Part shown: positions 7,824-16,728 of the stretch, in pieces
Layout: each line of letters opens with the position of its first letter
How positions within the stretch are numbered: position 1 is the stretch's first letter
Assembly: GCA_023392515.1 (NCBI GenBank)
Contig: JAEVYX010000082.1
Coordinates: 1 to 28,559, forward strand
DNA length: 28,559 bases
Direction of reading: 5' to 3'
Origin: Bacillota bacterium
GTDB taxonomy: Bacteria > Bacillota > Clostridia > Christensenellales > Aristaeellaceae
Notes under the pieces: generated by a model
Told to the model about the DNA's origin: nothing
Database searches by the model: none
What the model saw: the letters and a program-made list of their open reading frames with translations, nothing else
Made by a program: the position numbers and the translations under genes

Positions 7824-7871
7824 GCGTATGATGTTTTACCCCGGATGCTGTCGAATTGGGAGGGAACAGGT

Positions 7872-8798
7872 TTGATTCGATATATCGTAAAGCGGGTCGT
7901 CGCAGGGCTGTTGACGATTTTTGTTTTAATTACAGCCACCTTTTTTCTGATGCATGCGGTGCCGGGCGGGCCCTTCAGCCCTGCTGAGGAAAAAAACGTG
8001 CCTCCGGAAATACTGGCCAGGGTAGCCGCATCCTATGGATTGGACCGGCCTGTGGGCGAGCAGTTTCTGAATTACATCAAAAACCTGTTTCAGGGTGACC
8101 TGGGCGTTTCCTATAAAAAGATGGATACCACCGTCAATGAGCTGGTATCCCGGGAGTTCCCCGTATCCGCCCGGGTGGGTTTATTGGCTATATTGATATC
8201 CTTGGTCGTGGGCCTGACGCTGGGCATATTATCTGCGATCTGGCGGGGTTCTCTGATCGACGGGTTCTCCATGGTGTTTGCAACAGTGGGTATTTCGGTG
8301 CCCATGTTTGTTATTTCGGTGCTTTTAATGAACCTTTTCGCCGGTGTATTAAAATGGCTTCCTTCTTATGGCCTTACCAGCTGGAAGCACTATATCCTGC
8401 CGGTTGCCTGCCTGTCCTTTAACCCTATTGCCTATATCGCAAGGCAGACCCGTTCCTCCATGCTGGAGGTAATGGAGCAGGATTATATCCGCACCGCAAG
8501 AGCCAAGGGGCTGGCAGAACTGCGAGTGGTGCTGAAGCATGGGCTTAAAAATGCCGTTATGCCGGTCATTACCTACTTAGGCCCGTTGGTTGCGGGGCTG
8601 CTTACCGGATCTTTCGTTGTGGAACGGCTGTTTTCCGTGCCGGGCATTGGCCGTGAATTTGTAACCAGTATTTCAGACCGGGATTATACGGTGATCATGG
8701 GCATGACCGTTTTCTTTGGAGCGTTCGTCATCATCAGCAATCTGGTGGTGGATATTGTCTATGCCCTGATTGACCCGCGGGTGAAAATTTCGGAATGA
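7872..8798 (+). CDS. Oligopeptide/dipeptide ABC transporter permease (OppB/DppB type)
   Basis: 308 aa, the normal length for OppB-type subunits. It begins RYIVKRVV with a first transmembrane helix, has a periplasm-side loop with GLDRPVGEQFLNYIKNLFQGDLGVSY, and then five more membrane segments. The coupling EAA loop is visible as QDYIRTARAKGL, followed by VVLKHGLKNAVMPV, where the ATPase docks; FSVPGIGREFV and DYTVIMGM near the end are also typical. The start is read as TTG at 7872: GGGAGGG ends 7 nt before it and the protein then begins as the family does. An in-frame GTG at 7815 would lie inside the -10. It is the first gene of the plus-strand operon permease-permease-ATPase-ATPase-deacylase. 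Confidence 0.92.
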   Translation: MIRYIVKRVVAGLLTIFVLITATFFLMHAVPGGPFSPAEEKNVPPEILARVAASYGLDRPVGEQFLNYIKNLFQGDLGVSYKKMDTTVNELVSREFPVSARVGLLAILISLVVGLTLGILSAIWRGSLIDGFSMVFATVGISVPMFVISVLLMNLFAGVLKWLPSYGLTSWKHYILPVACLSFNPIAYIARQTRSSMLEVMEQDYIRTARAKGLAELRVVLKHGLKNAVMPVITYLGPLVAGLLTGSFVVERLFSVPGIGREFVTSISDRDYTVIMGMTVFFGAFVIISNLVVDIVYALIDPRVKISE

Positions 8799-8837
8799 CG
8801 GCATATTGACCTGCTTGTTAGAAAGGGAAGAGCAATC

Positions 8838-9806
8838 ATGCAAACTGCGGATATGCAAGTAAATCAGGAAATTCCGGACGTACAGGCGGTCTCGGAGCTT
8901 CCAAAGGAACTATTTGTGCCCATTGACCGGGCAGAGCAGCAGATGGAAGACTTTGTCCGGCCCAGCACTTCCTATTGGCATGATGTCTGGCAGCGCTTTC
9001 GCAAAGATAAACTGGCGCTTATTGGCATGATCTTTATATTGCTGATGGTCCTTTTGGCCATATTCGGCCCGATGGTCTCCCCCTATTCCTATGATGGCAT
9101 GGATATGCTGGGCGGAAACCAAAAGCCCAACGCCGTTCATTGGTTTGGCACGGACAAGTTTGGGCGCGACATCTTCACAAGGGTCCTGTACGGAGCCAGG
9201 ATATCCCTTACGGTAGGGGTGGTGGCTGCCGCTATCAATTTGATAATCGGCGTGATCTATGGCAGTGTGTCCGGATATTTCGGCGGCCGGGTTGATATGA
9301 TCATGATGCGCATTGTGGATATCCTGATCGGCCTTCCTTCGCTATTGTATATCGTATTGATGATGCTGGTACTGGGCAGCAACATAGGCAGCGTTATCCT
9401 GGCTTTATGTATCACCTCCTGGATCGGCACAGCCCGGGTGGTGCGGGGCCAGGTATTAACGCTCAAGCATGCCGAGTATGTGCTGGCTTCCAAACTTGCC
9501 GGGGCCAACAACCGCCGGATATTGTTTACCCACCTGCTGCCTAACAGCATGGGGCCGATCATTGTTTCCACGGCTTTTCTGGTGCCTTCCGCTATTTTCT
9601 CCGAAGCCTTTTTAAGCTTTCTGGGCATCGGCATCAACGTGCCCATGGCCAGCTGGGGCACACTGGCCAACGAGGCCATTCCCATGCTGGCCTCCCAGCC
9701 CTATCAGTTGTTTTTTCCGGTGCTGGCAATTTGCCTGACCATGTTCTCCTTGAACTTTATCGGCGATGGCCTGCGCGACTCATTGGACCCGAGGCTGAAA
9801 AAGTAA
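8838..9806 (+). CDS. Oligopeptide/dipeptide ABC transporter permease (OppC/DppC type)
   Basis: 322 aa. A cytoplasmic N-terminal tail of about 55 residues precedes the first membrane helix (LALIGMIFILLMVLLAIFGP). The OppC signature HWFGTDKFGRDIFTRVLYGARISL follows, then further helices. The EAA loop is EYVLASKLAGA with ILFTHLLPNSMGPI, and the C-terminus carries NFIGDGLRDSLDPR. It pairs with the preceding OppB-type subunit to form the membrane channel. A Shine-Dalgarno AAAGGGA lies upstream of the ATG; the gap to the preceding gene is 39 nt. The next gene follows after 15 nt. Confidence 0.93.
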   Translation: MQTADMQVNQEIPDVQAVSELPKELFVPIDRAEQQMEDFVRPSTSYWHDVWQRFRKDKLALIGMIFILLMVLLAIFGPMVSPYSYDGMDMLGGNQKPNAVHWFGTDKFGRDIFTRVLYGARISLTVGVVAAAINLIIGVIYGSVSGYFGGRVDMIMMRIVDILIGLPSLLYIVLMMLVLGSNIGSVILALCITSWIGTARVVRGQVLTLKHAEYVLASKLAGANNRRILFTHLLPNSMGPIIVSTAFLVPSAIFSEAFLSFLGIGINVPMASWGTLANEAIPMLASQPYQLFFPVLAICLTMFSLNFIGDGLRDSLDPRLKK

Positions 9807-9821
9807 GAGGAGGAGCAGGAA

Positions 9822-10826
9822 GTGGCGCTTTTAACCATTGAAAAAATGTATACCACCTTTCATATAGCCGTAGGTGATGTGCAGGCGGTGCGGGGGCTTT
9901 CCCTGCATGTAGACGAGGGTGAATCCATCGGCATTGTAGGGGAAAGCGGATCCGGCAAAAGCGTATCCATGCTGTCGGTCATGGGGCTGCTCAGCGCCAA
10001 CTGCCAGGTGGAGGCAAAGGCCATCCGCTTTGACGGCCGGGATTTGACTGGGCTTCCCAAGCGGGAGATTCGCAAAATGCTGGGCAAAGACATCAGCATG
10101 ATCTTTCAGGACCCCATGACGTCCTTAAACCCTTTATATACCATTGGAGACCAATTGACCGAGGGCATCCGCCTGCATCTCAAGTATGACAGAAAGAAAG
10201 CCCGGGAGCTGGCTTTGGAAATGCTGCGGCTGGTGGAGATGCCAAGCCCTGAAAGCCGGCTCAAGCAATATCCCCATGAGTTTTCCGGCGGCATGCGTCA
10301 GCGGGCGATGATTGCCATGGCGATCGCCTGCAACCCCAAATTGATCATTGCGGACGAACCTACGACAGCGCTGGATGTGACCATTCAAGCCCAGATATTG
10401 GACCTGCTCCGCGGCCTTAAAGATAAGCTGCAGGCCTCCATTATCATGATTACCCATGATCTGGGGGTTATCACCAACATGTGCAGCCGGGTGATGGTCA
10501 TGTACGGCGGCATTGTTGTAGAGGAAGGGACCACCCGGGAAATTTTTTATGAGCCCAAGCACCCCTATACCTGGGGGCTTTTGCGGTCCATTCCTCGGGT
10601 AAAGGAAGACCAGCATGAGAAGCTGATTCCCATACCGGGTTCGCCGCCGGATATGCTGAAACCGCCCAAAGGCTGCCCCTTTGCCCCCCGCTGCCCCTAT
10701 GCCATGCTGGCCTGCAAGGATTATATTCCTGCGGACACCTGGCTTTCCGGCACGCATCGTGCCGCATGCCATCTATTGCATCCCAACGCACCCAAGGTCG
10801 TAAGGGAGGAGGGTTTCCATGAATAA
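9822..10826 (+). CDS. Oligopeptide/dipeptide ABC transporter ATP-binding protein (OppD/DppD type)
   Basis: 334 aa with all ABC motifs: Walker A GESGSGKS (40-47), Q-loop FQDPMTSLNP, signature FSGGMRQR, Walker B LIIADEP, and the switch His in MITHDLG. The C-terminal extension typical of peptide transporters has the cysteine pattern CPFAPRCPYAMLAC, which in some family members binds an iron-sulfur cluster. It hydrolyses ATP to drive import through the two upstream permeases, as a heterodimer with the next gene product. It starts with GTG at 9822, after GAGGAGGAG. Its end overlaps the next start by 8 nt, so the two ATPases are translationally coupled. Confidence 0.94.
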   Translation: MALLTIEKMYTTFHIAVGDVQAVRGLSLHVDEGESIGIVGESGSGKSVSMLSVMGLLSANCQVEAKAIRFDGRDLTGLPKREIRKMLGKDISMIFQDPMTSLNPLYTIGDQLTEGIRLHLKYDRKKARELALEMLRLVEMPSPESRLKQYPHEFSGGMRQRAMIAMAIACNPKLIIADEPTTALDVTIQAQILDLLRGLKDKLQASIIMITHDLGVITNMCSRVMVMYGGIVVEEGTTREIFYEPKHPYTWGLLRSIPRVKEDQHEKLIPIPGSPPDMLKPPKGCPFAPRCPYAMLACKDYIPADTWLSGTHRAACHLLHPNAPKVVREEGFHE

Positions 10827-11802
10827 GGAGCATGAAACGCTTTTGCGTATGGAAAACCTCAAAATGTACTTTAATGTTAGCAAAAAAATGTTTTCCAAGA
10901 AAAAGCTTTGGCTGAAAGCCGTGGACAATGTCAGCTTTTCCATTCGAAAAGGAAAGACCTTCGGCCTGGTGGGAGAATCGGGCTGTGGCAAAACCACTGT
11001 TGGCCGGGCATTGGTGCGCCTTTACAAGCCCACTGACGGACACATTTACTACGGAGAAACCGACCTGGCTTCTCTGGACGATAAAGCACTTATTCCCTAC
11101 CGTTCCAAAATGCAAATGATTTTTCAGGACCCGTACTCCTCCCTGGACCCAAGGATGGTGGTCGGGGATATCATTGCGGAGCCGCTGCGCATTCAAAACC
11201 GATATAAGACCATAAAGGAAGAGCAGGAAGCGGTTAAGGCGCTGGCTGCGCGCATCGGCCTGAAATCAGATCACATCAACCGATATCCCCACGAGTTTTC
11301 CGGCGGGCAGCGCCAGCGCATCGGCATTGCCAGGGCTTTGGCCAATACCCCTGAATTTATCGTATGCGACGAGCCTATCTCGGCGCTGGACGTTTCCATC
11401 CAGGCTCAGGTGATCAACCTTTTGGAAGAGCTTCAGGAACAGATGGGATTGACCTATCTGTTCGTCTCCCATGACCTATCCATGGTGCGCCATATCTCCC
11501 ATGATGTGGGGGTAATGTATCTGGGCCATATGGTGGAAATGGCGCCGGTGAAGGAACTGTATACCCATATGCAGCACCCCTACACCCAGGCGCTTATGTC
11601 CGCTGTTCCCAAGGCAGACCCTGACATGGCAGAAAAAAGCAGCCGGATCGTACTGAAAGGCGATGTACCCACCCCTATCAATCCGCCTAGCGGCTGCCCC
11701 TTCCGCACCCGCTGCAGCCGTGCGACGGAGCTGTGCGCCCAAACCCTTCCTGAGCTAAAAGACCTTGGCAACGGCCACTTCGTGGCTTGCCATCACATTT
11801 GA
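10819..11802 (+). CDS. Oligopeptide/dipeptide ABC transporter ATP-binding protein (OppF/DppF type)
   Basis: 327 aa. Walker A GESGCGKT (52-59), Q-loop FQDPYSSLDP, signature FSGGQRQR, Walker B FIVCDEP and the switch His in FVSHDLS are complete. The C-terminal peptide-transporter region contains CPFRTRCSRATELC. The N-terminus carries a lysine-rich insert (SKKMFSKKKLWLKAV) before the first ABC strand, as is common in OppF. It partners the overlapping OppD-type ATPase. The Shine-Dalgarno GGAGGAGG lies inside the end of the upstream gene. The deacylase gene follows after 34 nt. Confidence 0.94.
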   Translation: MNKEHETLLRMENLKMYFNVSKKMFSKKKLWLKAVDNVSFSIRKGKTFGLVGESGCGKTTVGRALVRLYKPTDGHIYYGETDLASLDDKALIPYRSKMQMIFQDPYSSLDPRMVVGDIIAEPLRIQNRYKTIKEEQEAVKALAARIGLKSDHINRYPHEFSGGQRQRIGIARALANTPEFIVCDEPISALDVSIQAQVINLLEELQEQMGLTYLFVSHDLSMVRHISHDVGVMYLGHMVEMAPVKELYTHMQHPYTQALMSAVPKADPDMAEKSSRIVLKGDVPTPINPPSGCPFRTRCSRATELCAQTLPELKDLGNGHFVACHHI

Positions 11803-11836
11803 ACGGAAGAGCGGCTAAAGGGAAGAAGGCATCATC

Positions 11837-13426
11837 TTGTTCGATTATGCGCTTTTAGGCGGGACAGTCGTGGATGGCACCTGTCAAAAGCCCTATGAGG
11901 CCACCGTCTGCCTGAAAGACGGCATCATTGCGGATATTGTCAAAACGAAGGATGTTTCAGCCCGCCACTGCATCGATGCAGCCGGGCTGATTGTCGCGCC
12001 CGGCTTTATTGACATTCACTCCCATTCCGATGCTCGATACCTGATGCCGGGGGAAGCGCTAAGCAAAGTCTATCAGGGCGTTACGCTGGAACTGGTGGGC
12101 AACTGCGGGATATCTTTGATTCCGACAATGCCTCATAACCAGCTAGAAGTTTTGGGCCACGCAGCCCAAATGCTCCATATGGAGGACAGCACCAAAATTA
12201 TTGGGGTGCATGACGTGGCTTCCTATGGTGCGGCTTTTCAGGAGAACCGGCCACCGGTGCATCTGGCCGCACTGATTGGCCATGGTACCCTGCGGGCCTG
12301 TGCCATGGGGTTTAAAATGCGCCCTCCAACCCCCTATGAGATGGATCAAATGCAGGTCCTTCTGGCTAATCTTTTGCGGCAGGGGGCCTTTGGACTTTCC
12401 CTGGGCCTTATCTATCCCCCCGGCAGCTTTTGCGATACGGAGGAGCTTGTCGCCCTTTCCCGGGTGGTGAAGGATAATGGCGGCATGGTAACCGTTCACA
12501 TGCGCAATGAAAATAAGCGCGTGTTTGAAGCGGTGGAGGAAATGCTTCTGGTGGCGCGAACGACAGGTGTACACATGCATCTTTCCCATTTGAAACTGAT
12601 GGGCATCGAGCAGTGGGGAAAAGCGGAATTGCTTCTTGAAAAAATCGGGAAGGCAAGGGCTGAGGGCGTACACGTTACAGCCGATCAATATCCCTACTCT
12701 GCCTCTTCTACCTCCCTTTCCGCACTCCTGCCCAACTGGGCCCAGGAGGGCGGCGTGCAGGCCATGCAAGCCCGGCTGCAGGATAAGGATATGAAAGGCC
12801 GGCTTTTGAAGGATGTGCGCCTGGAAATAAAAAGCCGGGGCGGGCCGGAGCGTGTGGTCGTTGCCGACACCAGAGGCCGCATACCCGACATAGAGGGCAT
12901 GAACCTCAAACTGCTGTCCGAAGCGTGGAACACTGACCCTGAGGAAGCGGCTTTGCGCGTTCTTGCTGCCTGCCCGGACGGAACCGGCGGTATCTTTCAT
13001 GCCATGAGCAGCGAAGATGTGCAAACGATTATGCGCAAGATGGAGATATCCGTGGGCAGCGACGGTACGGCCTATCCCCTAGATCCATCGGCTGTTTTGG
13101 AAAAACCCCATTGCAGAAATTACGGCACGTTTCCCAGAATGCTACAAACCGTAAGGGAGCATCAGTTGATGCCCATTGAGGATGCGGTTTATAAAATGAC
13201 GGGGCTTGCAGCCAAAACCATGGGGCTGAAAAGCAAAGGCACCCTCACGGTGGGTCAGGATGCGGACATTACTGTATTTGATTGGGAAACCATACGGGAC
13301 TGCTCAACTTATTCCCAGCCCGTGGCCCGGCCGGAAGGGATACGCCATGTATTTGTGGACAGCCTGCCAGCCGTGCTGAATGGAGAGGCCACCCATCATT
13401 GGAACGGCCGCTTTATACATCGTTAG
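11837..13426 (+). CDS. N-acyl-D-amino-acid deacylase (D-aminoacylase family, amidohydrolase superfamily)
   Basis: 529 aa. The frame matches D-aminoacylases: a small beta domain, then a TIM barrel with IDIHSHSD (H61, H63), GNCG (C90, which replaces the usual bridging lysine as metal ligand in this family), TVHMRNE (H221), HLSHLKLMG (H251), ADQYPYSASSTSL, SVGSDGTAYP (catalytic D409) and the late HCRNYGTFPRML motif. All metal and catalytic positions known for Alcaligenes D-aminoacylase have a counterpart. The reaction is removal of the acyl group from N-acyl-D-amino acids, though some relatives act on D-dipeptides or N-acyl-D-glutamate. It starts with TTG at 11837, with a weak AAGG Shine-Dalgarno at 7 nt. 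It is the last gene of the opp-type operon, so the imported substrate is probably what it cleaves. Confidence 0.9.
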   Translation: MFDYALLGGTVVDGTCQKPYEATVCLKDGIIADIVKTKDVSARHCIDAAGLIVAPGFIDIHSHSDARYLMPGEALSKVYQGVTLELVGNCGISLIPTMPHNQLEVLGHAAQMLHMEDSTKIIGVHDVASYGAAFQENRPPVHLAALIGHGTLRACAMGFKMRPPTPYEMDQMQVLLANLLRQGAFGLSLGLIYPPGSFCDTEELVALSRVVKDNGGMVTVHMRNENKRVFEAVEEMLLVARTTGVHMHLSHLKLMGIEQWGKAELLLEKIGKARAEGVHVTADQYPYSASSTSLSALLPNWAQEGGVQAMQARLQDKDMKGRLLKDVRLEIKSRGGPERVVVADTRGRIPDIEGMNLKLLSEAWNTDPEEAALRVLAACPDGTGGIFHAMSSEDVQTIMRKMEISVGSDGTAYPLDPSAVLEKPHCRNYGTFPRMLQTVREHQLMPIEDAVYKMTGLAAKTMGLKSKGTLTVGQDADITVFDWETIRDCSTYSQPVARPEGIRHVFVDSLPAVLNGEATHHWNGRFIHR

Positions 13427-13433
13427 ACCACAT

Positions 13434-13471
13434 AAAAACAGCCGGGAGAATCAAATCACCTGGCTGTTTTT
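13434..13471. terminator. Bidirectional terminator between deacylase and cvpA-like gene
   Basis: AAAAACAGCC (13434-13443) pairs with GGCTGTTTTT (13462-13471). The stem extends by one G-T and two G-C pairs, with a 12-nt loop. A-run and T-run on the two sides allow termination on both strands, which suits the convergent genes. Confidence 0.85.
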
Positions 13472-13483
13472 GCATGCGCTTTT

Positions 13484-14191
13484 CTATATTCTTCGGTTCA
13501 TAATGGACAAAATCAGGTTTCCGTTATTAAAGATTTGGGCTAAGAGGCTTTGATTGATCAAGGCGTTGAATTCCTCAAAAGGTACGATGGTGCTCATCAG
13601 AGGAACTACTGCAAAGACTGCGTAACACAGCACCACGCCCCGCAGCGCGCCGAAGACGCCTCCTGCCAGCCAGTCCAGCTGCTTGAGCAGCGGGAAATGG
13701 AACACGCACCGCAGGAGGTTAATTAAAATTGACAGCACCGCGAAGAGAACGATAAAGGTTAACAGAAAGCACAGAATGTTGATGGATACGGATATGATGG
13801 TCTGGTTGACATATTCAGCGACCGTGGTAGCCCCCACCGAAGAAAACACTTTGTTTTGCAGGTTAAATTGCAATAACGTATCCATTGGCGCAGGCAGCTT
13901 GGCGTTCTGCATGATGGTGTTCAAAACGTCGTTTGTAAGGTTGCTCACCTGGGTCAAAGAGAGCTCCAAATCCCCCAGGCGGGAGGTGGCATCGGTATAG
14001 TGGATGAGGCTGCGCACCAATTCCTGATCGTTTTGAATCATCGTGGCAATTTGCGGGTACAGCAAAAAGGAACCCGCAAATGAAATCAATACGGCCCCCA
14101 TGCTTAAAACAGATTGTATGAAGCCGCGATAAAATCCCCACAGAACACTAAGCCCGATAATTCCCAGAATAACATAATCCACAATATTCAT
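13484..14191 (-). CDS. cvpA: CvpA family membrane protein
   Basis: 235 aa. It begins MNIVDYVILGIIGLSVLWGFYRGFIQSVLS, the characteristic CvpA N-terminus, and has about four membrane helices: about 5-25, 27-47, and two in the second half (ISVNILCFLLTFIVLFAVLS, and AGGVFGALRGVVLCYAVFAVVPL). The extended soluble loop in the middle (about 50-130) makes it longer than enterobacterial CvpA. CvpA was named for colicin V production in E. coli; its molecular function is unsettled, with envelope-stress roles reported. AAGGGGG lies upstream of the ATG. It follows the DUF5711-like gene by 43 nt on the same strand, which suggests a joint envelope role. Confidence 0.82.
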   Translation of the reverse strand: MNIVDYVILGIIGLSVLWGFYRGFIQSVLSMGAVLISFAGSFLLYPQIATMIQNDQELVRSLIHYTDATSRLGDLELSLTQVSNLTNDVLNTIMQNAKLPAPMDTLLQFNLQNKVFSSVGATTVAEYVNQTIISVSINILCFLLTFIVLFAVLSILINLLRCVFHFPLLKQLDWLAGGVFGALRGVVLCYAVFAVVPLMSTIVPFEEFNALINQSLLAQIFNNGNLILSIMNRRI

Positions 14192-14234
14192 GGTCTAGCC
14201 CCCTTTCAAACATCCGGGTATGCTAGGGTTGCCG

Positions 14235-15347
14235 TTAAGGAATGGTGACGGCATACACTGTATCCCCGCAAGCCACCAACAATTTGCCGCCAGCCGTAAT
14301 GCCCAGGAAAGACGTTACGGGCGTGCCCATCGGCAAATTGGTGGCAGAAAAGCGCTGTGCATTGATATCCGTCCGGTAAATGTAATCAGAGGAGACAGCA
14401 TACATGTTTTTTTCATGCACCGTAGCGCCCACACAGGTGGCGGGCAAGGTTAATCTTCGGTCAATTGCGCCGCTCAACAGCCGGAGTTCCCGGATATTGT
14501 ATTGGCTGTTGGTTTGGGCGGTAGGCGCCAGCAGCATCATGGCGTCGCCTTTTTGCGGCACTTCGCTGGCAATCAGCTTCCAGCCGTATACCAGAATGGC
14601 GGCTGTGGCATCCTCCGTGCCCCGGTAATCAAAGGTGCGCAGCTGTCGGGTGCTGATCACCCGAAGCTTGGAGTTTTCATAAAAAACGCCATAGGTCAAC
14701 GCTTCGCCCAAGGCTATTTCACCGGTGTTCATCTGGCCTACTTCAAAGGTGTTCAGTATCGTATTTGCTACGGTGCCAAATACGTCCAGCGTCAGCGTCC
14801 ACATGTACTGGCCTTCATCACCGTAAAAGCCCACGTCCAACAGCATCCGGCCGGAAAAAGCATCCGACTCTTCATCCACTGCAACGCCGAAAAGGTCCTT
14901 GATGACCAGCTTCGGATTTGTATCGCCGCCGATTACAGCAGCGGCATACCGCTTCCCGACACGGGCAAACTGTACCGTTTCGCCCAAGTTGTCATTATAA
15001 GTGGATTGGCCGTTTTGGTCAAAGATGTACATCTGGCTGCCCACCCAAGCCACCAGCTCTTTTGTTCCGGCAGAAAAAGAAGCATCGCTGCCTATCTGGC
15101 GGGACCATCGAACAGTGCCGGTGGTTGTAAGGCAGTGGATGGATACACCGTCATAGTAGAGCACATATTCTCCAAAGGGCGTTACCTGCTGCCCGGCCAG
15201 ACAAGGCAGCCGGGAAGCCGTAGCATTGACAGGCTGCCCAATTCTTGTCAGCGCTTGGATGCCAAGGATGGCTATGACTAGCGCCAGGGCAAGCATAATG
15301 AGCAGCGTCCACCGCTTTTTTCGTATATCTTTCCGCTGTCTTTGCAT
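14235..15347 (-). CDS. Membrane-anchored beta-propeller-like protein (DUF5711-like)
   Basis: 370 aa. A basic N-terminus (RQRKDIRKKRW) precedes a single transmembrane helix (about residues 13-33). The rest should face outward. It shows repeated short beta-rich blades such as GEYVLYYDGVSIHCLTTTGTVRWSRQIG, KELVAWVGSQMYIFDQNG and KNMYAVSSDYIYRTD, the spacing expected of a PQQ/WD-like propeller. It resembles the clostridial DUF5711 family; that assignment is from memory of the family and is not a search result. There is no catalytic motif, and the function is unknown. The ATG at 15347 follows AAAGGAGA. It leads an operon with cvpA. Confidence 0.75.
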   Translation of the reverse strand: MQRQRKDIRKKRWTLLIMLALALVIAILGIQALTRIGQPVNATASRLPCLAGQQVTPFGEYVLYYDGVSIHCLTTTGTVRWSRQIGSDASFSAGTKELVAWVGSQMYIFDQNGQSTYNDNLGETVQFARVGKRYAAAVIGGDTNPKLVIKDLFGVAVDEESDAFSGRMLLDVGFYGDEGQYMWTLTLDVFGTVANTILNTFEVGQMNTGEIALGEALTYGVFYENSKLRVISTRQLRTFDYRGTEDATAAILVYGWKLIASEVPQKGDAMMLLAPTAQTNSQYNIRELRLLSGAIDRRLTLPATCVGATVHEKNMYAVSSDYIYRTDINAQRFSATNLPMGTPVTSFLGITAGGKLLVACGDTVYAVTIP

Positions 15348-15442
15348 GAGGTCTCCTTTGGGCTAAGCGGGGGCTGTTCCCTTTATGCAACGAAGTACCC
15401 CTCGCATTTCTTGCGGCAGGCCCTTGCCCTTGCCTTCTATTT

Positions 15443-15471
15443 ATTATAATGAACATATTTGAAGTCCGCAA
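15443..15471 (-). promoter_or_regulatory. Promoter for the propeller-cvpA operon
   Basis: On the minus strand TTGCGG (15466-15471) and TATAAT (15443-15448) are 17 nt apart. The predicted leader before 15347 is about 90 nt. Confidence 0.6.
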
Positions 15472-15614
15472 TGAATTTTTCACAAAAGCTGCAAATCATT
15501 GTATGATTTTCGAAAGAAGTTGACTTATACGAAATAAAGTTTATCCAAAGTTTCTATTCCCTCCCTTGCTAGTGCCGGTTGGCGCTGATATCATGTCATT
15601 AGGAGGTGCGTCAT

Positions 15615-16715
15615 ATGAAGGAACTGCATCTGGGAGAGACCATTGCTCAAAAGCGCCGGGAGAAAGGAATCACTCAGGAAGCATTGGCTTCCTACCTGGG
15701 GGTATCCAAGCCGGCGGTCAGCAAATGGGAATCAGGGCAAAGCTATCCGGATATTACGCTTTTGCCCGTGATTGCATCCTATTTTGACATGACGGTGGAT
15801 GCACTGATGAGCTATCGGCCGCAGCTCAGCCAGGAAGAGATCAGCGATTTGTATCACCGCCTGGCAGAAGACTTTTCAGAAAAATCCTTTAATGAGGTTT
15901 TATCCGCTTGCCGGCAGTATATAAAAAGATATGCATCCTGTTGGAAACTGCAGTATAACATGGCATTGCTGCTATTAAACCATGCAAGCCTTGCCCCTGA
16001 ACCTCTGAACTTGATCAAGGAAGCGGAGGGGATTTTCTTAAGAATTGAAAAAGAAAGCGGCGATGCGGCGCTTATGCAGCAATGCCTGCCGATGGAGGCC
16101 GCCTGTGCCATAAGCCTTGGAGAACCGGAAAAAGCGATTCGGCTCCTGGACAGCCTGCCCCCGCCTCCCATGCCCTTGGAAACCTTGGTGGCCCAAGCTT
16201 ACCAGATGCAGGGGGAAGCGCAAAAGGCGGTTGCACTTTTACAGGGCGGAATCTACAAGAATATTTTGGGGCTTATCAATGCAGGGGCCCATTTGATTGG
16301 CCTATACGCGCAAAACGCCGTCAAAATGGAGGAATGCTATCAATTGCTGCTGGAGACGGCAAAAATTTTTGACTTGGCATCCATGCATCCGGCAGCGCTT
16401 TTATCCACCCATCTGGCAGCCGCCCAGGGGTATATGGGGCAGGGGAATCCGGAAAAGGCGCTATATGCCCTGGAGCATTATGTGCAGATCGCCTGCAAGG
16501 AGGATCTGTTCCCTATGAAACTAAAAGGAAGCAGCTTTTTGGACCAGCTGCACCCTTTGTTTGAATCCATGGATTTAAAGGAAAACGCTCCCCGGGGTGA
16601 TCAAAGCATCCGCCAGGGGTTCAGGGACGCGGTATTAAAAAATCCGGCCTTCAAGCCCCTGGAAAAGGAATTCAGGTTCACCTGTATCCTGCAAAAATTA
16701 GCTCAGTCGTTATAA
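15615..16715 (+). CDS. XRE-family transcriptional regulator with helical-repeat C-terminus
   Basis: 366 aa. Residues about 4-60 form a Cro/CI-type helix-turn-helix: LGETIAQKRREKGITQEALASYLGVSKPAVSKWESG, followed by YPDITLLPVIASYFDMTVDALM. This N-terminal form is widespread in Clostridia. The remaining 300 residues are helical and TPR-like, with repeats such as CWKLQYNMALLLLNHA, PEKAIRLLDSLPP, AQKAVALLQGG and PEKALYALEHYV. Such C-termini often bind peptides or partner proteins, but the ligand here is unknown. An in-frame GTG at 15606 overlaps the Shine-Dalgarno, so the ATG at 15615 (8 nt after AGGAGG) is preferred. A TTGACT (15520-15525) upstream may be its -35, but the -10 (TATCCA, 16 nt away) is poor. 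It stands alone, diverging from the propeller-cvpA operon, and could regulate it. Confidence 0.88.
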   Translation: MKELHLGETIAQKRREKGITQEALASYLGVSKPAVSKWESGQSYPDITLLPVIASYFDMTVDALMSYRPQLSQEEISDLYHRLAEDFSEKSFNEVLSACRQYIKRYASCWKLQYNMALLLLNHASLAPEPLNLIKEAEGIFLRIEKESGDAALMQQCLPMEAACAISLGEPEKAIRLLDSLPPPPMPLETLVAQAYQMQGEAQKAVALLQGGIYKNILGLINAGAHLIGLYAQNAVKMEECYQLLLETAKIFDLASMHPAALLSTHLAAAQGYMGQGNPEKALYALEHYVQIACKEDLFPMKLKGSSFLDQLHPLFESMDLKENAPRGDQSIRQGFRDAVLKNPAFKPLEKEFRFTCILQKLAQSL

Positions 16716-16728
16716 GGTTTCAAGAAAT

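Larger units (their letters stand above)
7459..7871. other. Intergenic region between divergent transporter genes
   Basis: This 413-nt stretch has no convincing gene. It holds two divergent promoters and two small palindromes, listed separately. TCGAAAA (7740-7746) faces TTTTCGA (7755-7761) across 8 nt, and the perfect 8-mer TGTATACA lies at 7780-7787, just upstream of the plus-strand -35. The remainder is AT-rich with no other structure that I can support. Confidence 0.7.

Noticed and set aside
12143..13024. 293-codon open frame antisense to the D-aminoacylase-type gene
   Set aside because: No family features and no ribosome binding site; fully inside a well-supported gene.
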